DNA of 64,000 bases, taken from the NCBI RefSeq assembly GCF_002002725.1, contig NZ_MUNW01000049.1, positions 243,068 through 307,067 of the forward strand. Direction: 5' to 3'. Position numbers and translations under genes: made by a program. Within the stretch, counting starts at the first letter, position 1; the number at the start of each line of letters is the position of its first letter. The notes beneath the pieces were generated by a model that saw only the letters and a program-made list of their open reading frames with translations, was not told the origin of the DNA and made no database searches. Positions 27,698 to 38,402 of this stretch are shown piece after piece. The DNA comes from Sinorhizobium sp. A49 (GTDB lineage Bacteria > Pseudomonadota > Alphaproteobacteria > Rhizobiales > Rhizobiaceae).

Positions 27698-28870
27698 ATG
27701 ACACTTACCATTCTGGTTGCACCGTCTGGTTTCAAGGAAAGTCTGTCGGCGGAGGAAGCGGCCGATTGCATCGAGAAGGGCGTGCTGCGTGCCTGCCCGC
27801 AGGCAAAGGTTCTGAAAGTGCCGATGGTCGATGGCGGCGAAGGCTTTACCAAGGCTCTGGTCTCCGTTACCGGCGGCACGCTGCACGAATGCGTCGTTAC
27901 CGGACCGCTCGGCACACCGGTGCTATCGCATTTCGGATTTCTCGGCGGCCATGACGAACCGGTTGCCATCATCGAAATGGCCGCCGCCGCGGGTCTGAGG
28001 CTGGTGCCGCGCGACCGCCGCAATCCCTGCATCACTTCGAGCTACGGCGTCGGCGAACTGATCCGGGCGGCACTCGATGCCGGCGCGCGCCGCATCCTGC
28101 TTGGCTGCGGCGACAGCGGCATCAATGACGGCGGTGCCGGCATGGCGCAGGCGCTTGGGATCGAGCTCTTCGACAAAGATGGCCGGCCGCTGCCACCAGG
28201 CGGCGGCGCCCTTGGTCAACTGGCCCGCATCGATCTCTCCTCGAGAGACCCGCGTCTGAATGAGGTTCGGATCGACGCGGCCGTGAACTGGCACAACATG
28301 CTGCTCGGAGAGCGCGGCGTCGCCCGTGTCTTCGGCCCGCAGAAGGGGGCTACACCTGAGCAGGTCGAACTGCTGGCGCATGCGATGGAGACCTATGCCG
28401 CGGCGATCCATCGCTCGACCGGCATCGACGTCGGCAGCGCGCCGGGCGCCGGTGCCTCCGGCGGTCTCGGTGCCGCGGTCCTTGGGCTGCTTGGCGGCAA
28501 GCTGCATCCGCGCTACGACATCGTCATGCAATATCTCGATCTCGACAGCATGATCGCGAGGGCCGATCTGGTCATTACGGCGGAAGGCAGCCTCGATGGC
28601 CAGACGCCTTTCGGCAAGGTGCCGGCAGAAGTCGGCCATCGCGCCAAGGAGGCCGGACGTCCGGTCATCGCGCTGGCCGGCACGATCGGCAAGGGCGTCA
28701 CCCTGAACTTCGAGCACGGCATCGATGCCTTTGCCTCGATCCTGAAGGCGCCTTGCAGCCTTGACGATGCGATTAGCGCAGCGCCGAAACTGCTGGTGCG
28801 AGCCGCGGAAGATGCCGTGCGCATGGTGCGGGTCGGCATGCTGCTCACCGAGCGAGGTCTTGCCGCCTGA
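27698..28870 (+). CDS. Glycerate kinase (GarK/GlxK family)
   Basis: 390 residues of the type-I glycerate kinase family, which phosphorylates D-glycerate with ATP, generally giving 2-phosphoglycerate. Signature segments are 'VAPSGFKESLSAEEAADCIE' at the N-terminus, 'KVPMVDGGEGF', 'GCGDSGINDGGAGMAQALG' and 'GAGASGGLGAAV'. Length matches the family. AAGGAG precedes the ATG by 8 nt. It appears monocistronic, with terminators on both sides, and would feed glycerate from glyoxylate or aldarate metabolism into lower glycolysis. Confidence 0.92.
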   Translation: MTLTILVAPSGFKESLSAEEAADCIEKGVLRACPQAKVLKVPMVDGGEGFTKALVSVTGGTLHECVVTGPLGTPVLSHFGFLGGHDEPVAIIEMAAAAGLRLVPRDRRNPCITSSYGVGELIRAALDAGARRILLGCGDSGINDGGAGMAQALGIELFDKDGRPLPPGGGALGQLARIDLSSRDPRLNEVRIDAAVNWHNMLLGERGVARVFGPQKGATPEQVELLAHAMETYAAAIHRSTGIDVGSAPGAGASGGLGAAVLGLLGGKLHPRYDIVMQYLDLDSMIARADLVITAEGSLDGQTPFGKVPAEVGHRAKEAGRPVIALAGTIGKGVTLNFEHGIDAFASILKAPCSLDDAISAAPKLLVRAAEDAVRMVRVGMLLTERGLAA

Positions 28871-28888
28871 TCACTTCAGGGCATGACG

Positions 28889-28945
28889 GCTCCGGCGGAA
28901 AGGAGGTGTGCAATGCGACACCTTCTTTCCGCCGGAGCTATTTTC
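28889..28945. terminator. Long-stem terminator between glycerate kinase and subtilase genes
   Basis: A 21-bp stem with a single G-T pair (28889-28909 with 28918-28938; arms start GCTCCGGCGGAAAG) and an 8-nt loop, followed by TATTTTC on the + strand. It ends glycerate kinase transcription and may also stop the converging subtilase transcript. Confidence 0.85.
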
Positions 28946-29006
28946 ATTGGGCAGAACCGGAAACCGTCAGGCGGTCAACGCACTCCGCGGCAAAAGAAAT
29001 CAGCGG

Positions 29007-30416
29007 TTATGAGCGGCAGAGTTCGCGCGCGTTCAGAACACCCCAGCCGAACACCGGATCCTTGCCGGGTGCGCCGACATCCTCAGCCGTTTGTGCCACG
29101 AGCTTGCCGATCTCTTCGGCAGATAGCGAAGGGTTCGAAGCCCTTAGAATGGCAACCGCTGCCGTGACGAATGGCGCTGCGAAGGACGTGCCGGTGCGCG
29201 GCCGGCCGCCATCAACGGATGCGGCAGTCCACACGCCGGTGCCGAGCGCCGCAACGTCGATGTGCTCGCCCTGTGCCGCGCGGCGATAGGGGCGGAAATT
29301 GCGGTCGACGGCAGTGACCGCAATCAGTTCGGGGTAGGCGGCGGGATAGACGGGCTTTGCCCTGGGGCCGTCATTGCCAGCGGCCGCCACCTGCAGGATG
29401 TTGCGCTTCGCGACCAGCCCGACGGTTTTCTCAAGCAACTGGTTATGTGGTCCCGAAAGGCTCATGTTGATCACCGTCACGCTTCGGGACGCCAGAAGAT
29501 CGATCGCCCTGACCAGATCGTAGGTCTCGGCGACATCAGCATCACCTTTCGTCTTCTGGAAGGCGTCGACCGCGATCAATCGTGCGTCGCGCAACAAGCC
29601 GGGCGCCCGGCTGTCCTGCCGGCCGGCAATGAGGGCTGCAACGGCAGTGCCGTGCTGGCGTCCAGACTCTGGCGCCTCGTCGGCTGCCAGACGGATGATG
29701 TCGAGATCGACGCCCTGAAGCGCCGGATGGTCGGGATTGATTGCGGTGTCGATCAGGCCGATAGGACCGGCGGCGGTGCAGGCCTTCCCGGCATCGGGCC
29801 CAGGCCAGCCGATGGCGGTTCGCACAAGTGCACATCGCCCTTCGCCGCATGGCGTCGGCTGCGTGGCGCCTTCATTCGGCTCGAAGTAATGGTTGAGATC
29901 GGCGACGGCACTGGGAGAGGAAACCGCGACTTCCAGGCGCGCGGCATCGAGCGTCATGCCCGACGGTATCGAAAGCTTGACGATCTCCGAACCGGAAAGC
30001 CCGAGAGATTGGCGCGCCCGGGCCGTGAAACCGCGTTCTCCGAGGCGCTGGATCGCGGTGTCATCGAGCCCAAGGGCGATGATCTCGCCGGGTACATGGG
30101 TCGGTTTGCGCGCGGGCGGAGGACGTCGGGCAGTCCGTTTTTCCGGTGCGCCCCGGAAGAGGTCGAGCAGATTGCCGCCACCGCGCCAGACGCTGCCGGA
30201 ACCGCGATCGGAGGATCGACTCGACGATGAACCGCCGCCACCGCCACCGTCATCATCATCCCCGCCGCCGTCATCATCGTCCGCGTGAGCCGAGGCGATG
30301 AACGCGAAGGACTTGACGGTCTTGGAGCCGGTAATCCCTGTTGGCGCGAGGTCACCATTGGCGACAGCCAGCCCGCAGATCGATGCGGCGGTCAATCGAA
30401 GCAGGTGTCTTTTCAA
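29007..30416 (-). CDS. Secreted S8-family serine peptidase (subtilase)
   Basis: 469 residues, with an N-terminal export signal (MKRHLLRLTAASICGLAVAN) and a low-complexity Asp/Gly/Ser tract at about residues 46-70. The catalytic set is complete: Asp223 in 'LIDTAINPDH', His255 in 'HGTAVAALIAG', oxyanion Asn348 in 'AAGNDGP' and Ser411 in 'GTSFAAPFV'. Residues 105-180 resemble an I9-type inhibitory propeptide. The start is a TTG at 30416 with AAGGAG 6 nt upstream; no ATG fits as well. It is divergent from an ECF sigma/anti-sigma pair, which suggests the peptidase belongs to that regulon. Target proteins are unknown. Confidence 0.9.
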   Translation of the reverse strand: MKRHLLRLTAASICGLAVANGDLAPTGITGSKTVKSFAFIASAHADDDDGGGDDDDGGGGGGSSSSRSSDRGSGSVWRGGGNLLDLFRGAPEKRTARRPPPARKPTHVPGEIIALGLDDTAIQRLGERGFTARARQSLGLSGSEIVKLSIPSGMTLDAARLEVAVSSPSAVADLNHYFEPNEGATQPTPCGEGRCALVRTAIGWPGPDAGKACTAAGPIGLIDTAINPDHPALQGVDLDIIRLAADEAPESGRQHGTAVAALIAGRQDSRAPGLLRDARLIAVDAFQKTKGDADVAETYDLVRAIDLLASRSVTVINMSLSGPHNQLLEKTVGLVAKRNILQVAAAGNDGPRAKPVYPAAYPELIAVTAVDRNFRPYRRAAQGEHIDVAALGTGVWTAASVDGGRPRTGTSFAAPFVTAAVAILRASNPSLSAEEIGKLVAQTAEDVGAPGKDPVFGWGVLNARELCRS

Positions 30417-30573
30417 GGCTTTCTCCTTGTCCCAACTGTGCCGGAGCGGATCAGCTTACCGTGAAAGGCAGGCCCGACGGTGGTGACTTTTGCGTGTGCT
30501 TCCCATATCGCTCAACGGATGAATGGACAAATTATTCCCCGCGTGCCCGTCGAAGCGCCGGAAGGAACATGAG

Positions 30574-31116
30574 ATGACCGATCAGGACATCGCCTTCGGC
30601 GAGCGCCTTGTCGCTTTCCTGCCCAACCTGCGCCGCTTTGCCATCTCGCTCTGCCGCTCCCGCGATATCGCCGACGACTTGGTGCAGGCGGCTTGCGAAA
30701 AGGCGCTTTTGGGTTCGGAGCGGTTCGAGGAGGGTACGCGTTTCGATGCCTGGATGTTCCGCATCCTGCGCAACCTGTGGATAGACCAGCTTCGCCGCCA
30801 GAAGACGGCCGGTTCGAGCGAGGAGATCGACGCGCAGCCGGAGCTGGCCGTTCCATCCGGCGAAGCGGGGTCAGAGGCGCGCATGACGCTAAAAAGCGTG
30901 GCGGCTGCCATCGATGATCTCGTGCTGGAACAGCGCGAGGTGTTGTTGCTGACCTGCGTGGAGGATCTTTCCTACAGGGAGGCGGCCGAGGTGCTCGGCA
31001 TTCCCATCGGTACGGTGATGAGCAGGCTTGCCCGCGCCCGCAAGAATCTTGCTGAAGCCGCGGGAATAGAACCGGAGGCAGCGCGTTCACCGGATATGAG
31101 AGGTGGGGCGAGATGA
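30574..31116 (+). CDS. ECF-type RNA polymerase sigma factor
   Basis: 180 residues with the two sigma-70 parts of ECF factors. Region 2 is 'NLRRFAISLCRSRDIADDLV' through 'FDAWMFRILRNLWIDQLRR'. Region 4 is 'REVLLLTCVEDLSYREAAEV' through 'GTVMSRLARARKNLAEA'. GAAGGAA precedes the ATG at 30574. It is coupled to the following anti-sigma gene by an ATGA overlap and is divergent from the S8 peptidase. It probably transcribes its own operon and the peptidase, but I could not identify matching promoter pairs in the 157-bp intergenic space. Confidence 0.92.
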   Translation: MTDQDIAFGERLVAFLPNLRRFAISLCRSRDIADDLVQAACEKALLGSERFEEGTRFDAWMFRILRNLWIDQLRRQKTAGSSEEIDAQPELAVPSGEAGSEARMTLKSVAAAIDDLVLEQREVLLLTCVEDLSYREAAEVLGIPIGTVMSRLARARKNLAEAAGIEPEAARSPDMRGGAR

Positions 31117-31919
31117 GTGACATGGTATTCACCGATGAAATCCTGATGGCCTTTGCCGATGGCGAACTCGACGACGAGACGACGCGCCGCGTCGAGGCAG
31201 CGCTGGAGACGGACGACGAGTTGATGGCGCGTGTTGCGATGTTCATGGAAACGCGGGCGGCCGCGAACCAGGCGCTAAAGCCTATGCTCGACGAGCCGGT
31301 TCCAGACCAACTGGTTGAGAACGTCCGCGCGATGGCCGCCAAGGCGACAGCGCGCAACGACGGCAGCCGGGCCGCTGACGCGGCTAACGACAGTGCGAGT
31401 GCGGACAACATCATTGCCTTCCGCCGGCCGGAGCCAACGGCTCAGACCCCGCGCCGTCCGTCGCAGCTGATGATGGCGTTGGCCGCATCGCTTCTCATCG
31501 TCGTCGGTGGCGTCGGAGGGTATTTTGCCGGCGGGGCAGGCACGACGGATGTCGGGAGCCTGCAGGTTGCAGGCCTCGTCGATCCGGTCGTGTCGGGCAT
31601 TCTCGACCAGCGCGCCTCCGGCGAGGAAATCGCGATCGGCGAAGGGCGGGTTCGGTTGATTTCGACGTTTGAGGCGAGTGGCGAGCAGATTTGCCGCGAA
31701 TATGAAATGAAGCGGCCGGACCAGCCGGATTTCGTCTCGGTCGCCTGCCGCAATGCCGGAGGCTGGCAAACGCAGCTGGCGATCGTCACGCCGGAAAGCG
31801 GCGAAGGCTTCGCGCCGGCGTCGTCGCTTGAAACCGTCGATGCCTATCTGACCTCGATCGGGGCCGGTGCACCGCTTGAGGCAGAAGCCGAGAAGAAGGC
31901 GCTCGCTGGCCGCAAATAG
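31113..31919 (+). CDS. Membrane anti-sigma factor
   Basis: 268 residues: a cytosolic N-terminal sigma-binding region ('TDEILMAFADGELDDETTRR'), one transmembrane helix near residues 118-142 ('LMMALAASLLIVVGGVGGYF') and a periplasmic domain with two cysteines ('GEQICREYEM', 'SVACRNAGGW') that could form a disulfide. No HxxxCxxC zinc motif is visible, so it is not a ZAS-type anti-sigma factor. It overlaps the sigma gene by ATGA. It should hold the ECF factor inactive until a periplasmic signal releases it. Confidence 0.85.
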   Translation: MSDMVFTDEILMAFADGELDDETTRRVEAALETDDELMARVAMFMETRAAANQALKPMLDEPVPDQLVENVRAMAAKATARNDGSRAADAANDSASADNIIAFRRPEPTAQTPRRPSQLMMALAASLLIVVGGVGGYFAGGAGTTDVGSLQVAGLVDPVVSGILDQRASGEEIAIGEGRVRLISTFEASGEQICREYEMKRPDQPDFVSVACRNAGGWQTQLAIVTPESGEGFAPASSLETVDAYLTSIGAGAPLEAEAEKKALAGRK

Positions 31920-31922
31920 TGT

Positions 31923-32417
31923 TCAGCGCGGCTTTTCCACCGGTACGGAGAGGCCGACCTTGACGCGATCCATGGTCACAAAGGTTCGGAAGCGCCGGAT
32001 GTTCGGGTTGCCGAAGAACATGCGGCGGGTGAAGGCCTCGTAATCGGCCATCGTCGGCACGATCACGACCAGCATGAAATCCACGTCGCCCGTGACGTAA
32101 TAGCATTGCTGCACTTCGGGTGCCGCCGAAAATGCCGCCTTGGCCGCATCGAGCAGATCGATCTGCTCGCTTTCCACCTCCACCTCGACCAGGATCGTCA
32201 GTGCCTGGTTGACCCGGGCCGGGTCGATCACCGCGACATTGCTGCGAATGACGCCTGTTTCCTCCATGCGCTTGATCCGCCGCTGCACTGCAGGGGCAGA
32301 CAGGTTGACGGCCTCGCCGATCTGCCGCTGTGGTGTCGTGTTGTCTTGCTGCAGGATTGCCAGGATCGCCAGATCGAAGCGGTCGAGCTCCGCCGGTGCG
32401 GTCTTTGAAACGGCCAT
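31923..32417 (-). CDS. Lrp/AsnC-family transcriptional regulator
   Basis: 164 residues with a helix-turn-helix ('ILAILQQDNTTPQRQIGEAV', 'LSAPAVQRRIKRMEETGVI') and a RAM ligand-binding domain ('GDVDFMLVVIVPTMADYEAF'). The ATG at 32417 follows GAGGAAACG. It lies 3 bp from the convergent anti-sigma stop and is divergent from the diaminopropionate lyase operon, so it should sense an amino acid, most simply diaminopropionate or a relative, and control that operon through the site at 32486-32500. Confidence 0.9.
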   Translation of the reverse strand: MAVSKTAPAELDRFDLAILAILQQDNTTPQRQIGEAVNLSAPAVQRRIKRMEETGVIRSNVAVIDPARVNQALTILVEVEVESEQIDLLDAAKAAFSAAPEVQQCYYVTGDVDFMLVVIVPTMADYEAFTRRMFFGNPNIRRFRTFVTMDRVKVGLSVPVEKPR

Positions 32418-32485
32418 CGTTTCCTCGCTGTTGTTTACAAACTTGCATTCGAAGTCGCCATTTAGAGCGCATTTCTCTCTCGAGC

Positions 32486-32500
32486 TGAAATAGAATTTCA
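32486..32500. promoter_or_regulatory. Candidate Lrp-family operator
   Basis: TGAAAT-AGA-ATTTCA is a perfect 6-bp inverted repeat around 3 nt, in the 105-bp space between the divergent Lrp and diaminopropionate lyase genes. It is 22 bp upstream of the lyase start. Shape and AT content fit an Lrp/AsnC site. Confidence 0.5.
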
Positions 32501-32522
32501 CCAAACAGGGAGATTGCCCCGC

Positions 32523-33731
32523 ATGCTTATTCGCAACCACCATGCCGATTTCGGATCGTCGCTGCTTCCGCAAGATGCCGAAATGCTTTCGATTGCCGCT
32601 GCCGCTGAGGTCGAGCGCCAGCTCTCCCGCCGTGATAACCACCGGCCGACACCGCTTCATTCCTTGCCTGCGCTTGCGAGCGAGCTCGGCGTCGGCGCGA
32701 TCTTGGTCAAGGACGAGGGCCATCGGCTCGGGCTTGGCAGCTTCAAGGCACTCGGCGGGTCCTATACGGTGATCCGTCTGGTGCTTGACGAAGCTCGAAA
32801 GCGGACCGGCCGGGAGGTCGACATCGACGATCTGGCGCGTGACGACGTTCGCGCGGTTGCCCGAGAGATGACGTTCGGTTGCGCCACGGACGGCAATCAC
32901 GGTCGATCGGTGGCGATGGGTGCTGAGCTTGTGGGAGCGAAGTCGGTGATCTTCGTCCATGCCGGCGTCAGTCAGCAACGCATAGACGCCATTGCGCATT
33001 ATGGCGCCGAGATCGTCCGCGTCGAAGGAACCTACGACGACTCGGTCGAGTTTGCCGCAAAGGTCTGTGACGAGCGCGGATGGACGGTTGTCTCAGACAC
33101 GTCCTGGCCGGGCTACGAATACATTCCCGGACTGGTGATGCAGGGCTACATGGCACTCCTGTGCGAGGCCTTGCGGGAGATCGGGACGCCGCCAACCCAT
33201 GTCTTCGTCCAGGCCGGCGTCGGCGGCATCGCCGCGGCAACGGCGGGACATCTGGCGCTCCGCTACGGTCCCGACCGGCCCCGCTTCGTCGTCGTCGAGC
33301 CGGCTCGAGCCGCCTGCCTGCTGGAAACGGCAAAGGCCGGGTATCCGGTCAAAGTGGCGCATGGCGAGCCGACCGTCATGGCCATGCTTGAATGCTACGA
33401 GCCTTCTCTTGTCGCCTGGCGTATTCTTTCGCGCGTCGCCTGCGCCTTCATGACGGTCGACGAGGAGGATGCCGTATCGATCATGAACCGTCTGGCTCGC
33501 CCGAAAGGTGGTGATCCGGCAATCGTTGCCGGCGAAAGCGGCGGTGTCGGTCTGGCCGGCCTTGTCACGGTTGCCGGAGATCCGAACATGCGTGCCGCCC
33601 TCGGCCTCGATGCCAGTTCGCGGATCCTGGTGATCAATACGGAAGGCGCCACGGATCCGGAGCGGTATGAAGAACTGGTCGGTCTCGCACCCGCTGAGGT
33701 CGCCGGGGCTTTGAGCATGGAAAGGGTGTGA
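32523..33731 (+). CDS. dpaL: Diaminopropionate ammonia-lyase
   Basis: 402 residues, PLP fold-type II, close in length to E. coli YgeX. The PLP lysine is K75 in 'LGSFKALGGSY', and the phosphate/Asn loop is 'CATDGNHGRSVA'. Other family features are 'YIPGLVMQGYMALLCEAL' and 'VFVQAGVGGIAAA'. The enzyme converts 2,3-diaminopropionate to pyruvate and two ammonia. The ATG at 32523 has AGGGAGA upstream. The stop overlaps the start of the next amidohydrolase, so three genes form one operon; those neighbours suggest the lyase acts on diaminopropionate released from an N-acylated precursor. Confidence 0.88.
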   Translation: MLIRNHHADFGSSLLPQDAEMLSIAAAAEVERQLSRRDNHRPTPLHSLPALASELGVGAILVKDEGHRLGLGSFKALGGSYTVIRLVLDEARKRTGREVDIDDLARDDVRAVAREMTFGCATDGNHGRSVAMGAELVGAKSVIFVHAGVSQQRIDAIAHYGAEIVRVEGTYDDSVEFAAKVCDERGWTVVSDTSWPGYEYIPGLVMQGYMALLCEALREIGTPPTHVFVQAGVGGIAAATAGHLALRYGPDRPRFVVVEPARAACLLETAKAGYPVKVAHGEPTVMAMLECYEPSLVAWRILSRVACAFMTVDEEDAVSIMNRLARPKGGDPAIVAGESGGVGLAGLVTVAGDPNMRAALGLDASSRILVINTEGATDPERYEELVGLAPAEVAGALSMERV

Positions 33732-34909
33732 TGCGGATGACAAGCACGAACGACAGGCTTGTGGCGGATATGACGGTATGGCGTCACGATCTGCATGCTC
33801 ACCCGGAATTCGGTTTCGAGGAGAAACGGACGGCAGCCTTCGTTGCTGCCAAGCTGCGGGAGTTCGGTCTGGACGAGGTTGTCGAAGGTGTCGGTGGCAC
33901 CGGCGTCGTCGGCACGCTGCGGCGTGGAACAGGGAACCGTGCGATTGCCCTGCGCGCCGACATGGACGCGTTGCGCATAACAGAGCAGGGGACAGCTGCC
34001 TATTGCTCCACCCGGCCGGGTACAATGCACGCTTGCGGCCATGACGGCCACACGGCGATGCTGCTCGGGGCGGCAAAGCTGCTGGCCGAAGAGGGTGGAT
34101 TCGATGGCGCCGTACGCTTCATCTTCCAGCCGGCAGAAGAATGGGGGAAGGGTGCGCTTGCCATGCTCGCCGACGGCTTGATGGAGCGCTTTCCCTTTGA
34201 CGAAATCTATGGCCTGCACAACATGCCGGGTCTTCCCGTCGGCAAGTTCGAGACCCGTCCGGGCGCCATCATGTCGGCCGAGGACAATTTCGAGATCACG
34301 CTCAAGGGCGTCGGCGGACACGCGGCCCGGCCGCACTTCGGCAACGAGACGCTGGTCGCGGCCTGCTCCACGGTCGTCAATCTGCAGACCATCGTTTCGC
34401 GACGGCTTTCTCCTGCCGATATCGCCGTCGTCTCGGTCACGGAACTGGTCACGGACGGCACGCGCAACGCCTTGCCAGGTCTCTCTCGGATTCTCGGCGA
34501 TGCGCGCAGCTTTCGGCCCGAGGTCAGTGCCAAGATCGAGCAGCAGATGCGCACGATCGCCAAGGGAACTGCGGATGCCTATGGCTGCGAGGTCGAGGTG
34601 ACCTATACGCGCGAGTTCGTGCCGCTGCTCAACGATCCCCTGCTTGTCGATCATGCGTACGCTGCAGCCGATGTGGTGTTCGGGGCGGAGAATGTCGCGG
34701 TTGCCGCCGAGCCCATGACCGGATCGGAGGATTTTGCGCGGTTTCTCGAACATGTGCCGGGCTGCTTCGTCTTCATCGGCAACGGCCGGCAATCCGCGCC
34801 GCTGCACAATCCGCATTACGACTTCAATGATGATGCCTTGATCTACGGCGCCCGGTTCCATGCCGAAATTACCCGGCAGCGACTGGCCGCACCGGATACC
34901 GGGCAATGA
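33731..34909 (+). CDS. M20-family amidohydrolase (N-acyl-amino-acid hydrolase type)
   Basis: 392 residues of the M20D group: 'VWRHDLHAHPEFGFEEKRTA', 'LRADMDALRI', 'TMHACGHDGHTAML', 'FIFQPAEEWGKGALAMLADG' and 'AEPMTGSEDFARFL'. These supply the two zinc sites and the catalytic glutamate. Starts overlap the lyase stop (TGATG at 33729-33733) and its own stop overlaps the next gene (ATGA), so translation is coupled across the operon. It probably removes an acyl group from an amino acid. It is a paralogue of the 15341-16507 enzyme but clearly diverged. Confidence 0.88.
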   Translation: MRMTSTNDRLVADMTVWRHDLHAHPEFGFEEKRTAAFVAAKLREFGLDEVVEGVGGTGVVGTLRRGTGNRAIALRADMDALRITEQGTAAYCSTRPGTMHACGHDGHTAMLLGAAKLLAEEGGFDGAVRFIFQPAEEWGKGALAMLADGLMERFPFDEIYGLHNMPGLPVGKFETRPGAIMSAEDNFEITLKGVGGHAARPHFGNETLVAACSTVVNLQTIVSRRLSPADIAVVSVTELVTDGTRNALPGLSRILGDARSFRPEVSAKIEQQMRTIAKGTADAYGCEVEVTYTREFVPLLNDPLLVDHAYAAADVVFGAENVAVAAEPMTGSEDFARFLEHVPGCFVFIGNGRQSAPLHNPHYDFNDDALIYGARFHAEITRQRLAAPDTGQ

Positions 34910-36192
34910 CGATCTTCATGCCCAATATCAGTACTGTCGAAAGCGATACCCATATGCTTCATCCTTCCATCAATGGCGAGCGTCTGCTGGCAAGCATCCA
35001 GGACCTCGGCGCAATCGGGCGCGACGATCGGGGCCAGCTCACCCGGCTGGCAGCGTCTGACACCGAGAAGCAGGGGCGGGATCGTCTTGTCGGCTGGCTG
35101 GAAGCCGCAGGTCTCGACGTCGCCATCGACCGGATCGGCAATATCTTCGGCATCTGGCAGAGCCAGGAAAATGCCGGGCAACTGCCGTTGATGCTGGGCT
35201 CGCATATCGACACGGTCATCAATGCCGGCATCTATGACGGCTGCTACGGCGTGCTGGCCGGGCTCGAAGTAATCGAGACGCTGAAAGAGCAGGGTTTTGA
35301 GCCTGCCCGTCCAATCGTCGTTGCCGCCTTCACCAACGAAGAGGGCGTGCGCTACGCGCCCGATATGCTGGGGTCGCTTGTTCACGCCGGCGGCCTTGCG
35401 GTCGAAGCGGCCCTTGCGACTTTTGGAACCGATGGCACCACGCTTGGATCGGAACTGGCGCGTATCGGCTATGCCGGCACTGTCGAGCCAGGCTCTCTGA
35501 AACCCCATGCCTATGTCGAGCTGCATATCGAGCAGGGGCCGGTGCTGGAGCGCGAAGCGATGACGATCGGTGCGGTCGAAAACCTGCAAGGGATTTCCTG
35601 GCAGCGCATCACCATTGACGGTGTAGCAAACCACGCAGGCACGACGCCGATGGCGATGCGTTGCGATGCGGGCCTTGCCGCCGCGCGTGTCGGCCTGTTC
35701 CTGCGCGATCATATCGCGCGATCGAACGCGCCGAGCGTGGCAACGATCGGAACCATGCGCTTCGAGCCGGACGCGATCAACGTCATTCCCTCGCGCGCAA
35801 TCTTCACCGTCGACCTGCGCGACCCGGACGAGGATCGTCTGCAGGCGCTAGAAAATGCGCTTGCCTCAGAATTGCGGGTGATCACGGCAGAGGAAGGCGT
35901 GACGGTTACGGTCGAGCGGCTAGCGCGCTTCGAGCCGGTCACATTCGATCCTGGCATCGTCGAAATGATTGAGGCGTCGGCGATCACCCGTGGGCTGAAG
36001 AACCGGCGGATGACCTCCGGCGCCGGCCACGACGCCCAGATGATTGCGCGCATCGCCCCGGCGGCGATGATCTTCGTTCCGAGCCGCGACGGCATCAGCC
36101 ACAATCCGCGCGAACATACGGATCCGACCGATCTCGTCGCCGGCGCCAATGTTCTGCTCGATGTGGTCAGGAGGATCGCTGGCGGCCGATAG
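34906..36192 (+). CDS. Zn-dependent amidase/hydantoinase-type hydrolase (M20, N-carbamoyl-amino-acid/allantoate family)
   Basis: 428 residues of the AllC/HyuC/beta-ureidopropionase branch of the M20 fold. Markers are 'RLAASDTEKQGRDRLVGWLE', 'GIWQSQENAGQLPLMLGSHI', 'AAFTNEEGVRYAPDMLGSLV', 'VELHIEQGPVLE', 'ANHAGTTPM' and 'MTSGAGHDAQMIARIAPAAM'. Enzymes of this branch hydrolyse N-carbamoyl or ureido groups. It ends the diaminopropionate lyase operon. With a lyase and two different deacylases or decarbamoylases, the operon looks built to open a modified diaminopropionate. A start at 34906 is set by the ATGA overlap; internal ATGs at 34918 and 34951 are possible. Confidence 0.87.
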   Translation: MTIFMPNISTVESDTHMLHPSINGERLLASIQDLGAIGRDDRGQLTRLAASDTEKQGRDRLVGWLEAAGLDVAIDRIGNIFGIWQSQENAGQLPLMLGSHIDTVINAGIYDGCYGVLAGLEVIETLKEQGFEPARPIVVAAFTNEEGVRYAPDMLGSLVHAGGLAVEAALATFGTDGTTLGSELARIGYAGTVEPGSLKPHAYVELHIEQGPVLEREAMTIGAVENLQGISWQRITIDGVANHAGTTPMAMRCDAGLAAARVGLFLRDHIARSNAPSVATIGTMRFEPDAINVIPSRAIFTVDLRDPDEDRLQALENALASELRVITAEEGVTVTVERLARFEPVTFDPGIVEMIEASAITRGLKNRRMTSGAGHDAQMIARIAPAAMIFVPSRDGISHNPREHTDPTDLVAGANVLLDVVRRIAGGR

Positions 36193-36288
36193 ATAGGGCA
36201 ACCGCATTCGTGGGTGTCCTGTGGATTGGTGATCAGGTGGGAGGGGTGGCGCATGAGTGACAAACAGCAGCGAAGCCCGACAAAAGTG

Positions 36289-36312
36289 AGAAGGGCCGTT
36301 GCCGACCCTTCT
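36289..36312 (-). terminator. Terminator downstream of thiC
   Basis: On the minus strand AGAAGGG and CCCTTCT form a 7-bp stem around a 10-nt loop, followed by CACTTTTG, 11 bp after the thiC stop. Together with the rest of 36193-36322 this is the whole space between converging genes; the remainder shows nothing else. Confidence 0.6.
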
Positions 36313-36322
36313 GCCGTCGTCG

Positions 36323-38360
<2,038 letters not shown>

Positions 38361-38373
38361 GTGAATGTCGTGA

Positions 38374-38402
38374 GATAGCCATCGATCCGGATGCGCCGTC
38401 AA
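38374..38402 (-). promoter_or_regulatory. Predicted sigma-70 promoter of thiC
   Basis: On the minus strand TTGACG (38402-38397) and GCTATC (38379-38374) are separated by exactly 17 bp, close to the rhizobial CTTGAC-N17-CTATAT consensus (the base before TTGACG is C). Transcription would begin around 38367, just before the riboswitch. The rest of 38403-38520 is the untranslated space before dctD's stop and shows no gene. Confidence 0.65.

Noticed and set aside
30230..30292. Simple-sequence DNA tract that might be a repeat locus
   Set aside because: It is the codons of the Asp/Gly/Ser-rich stretch in the subtilase N-terminus.
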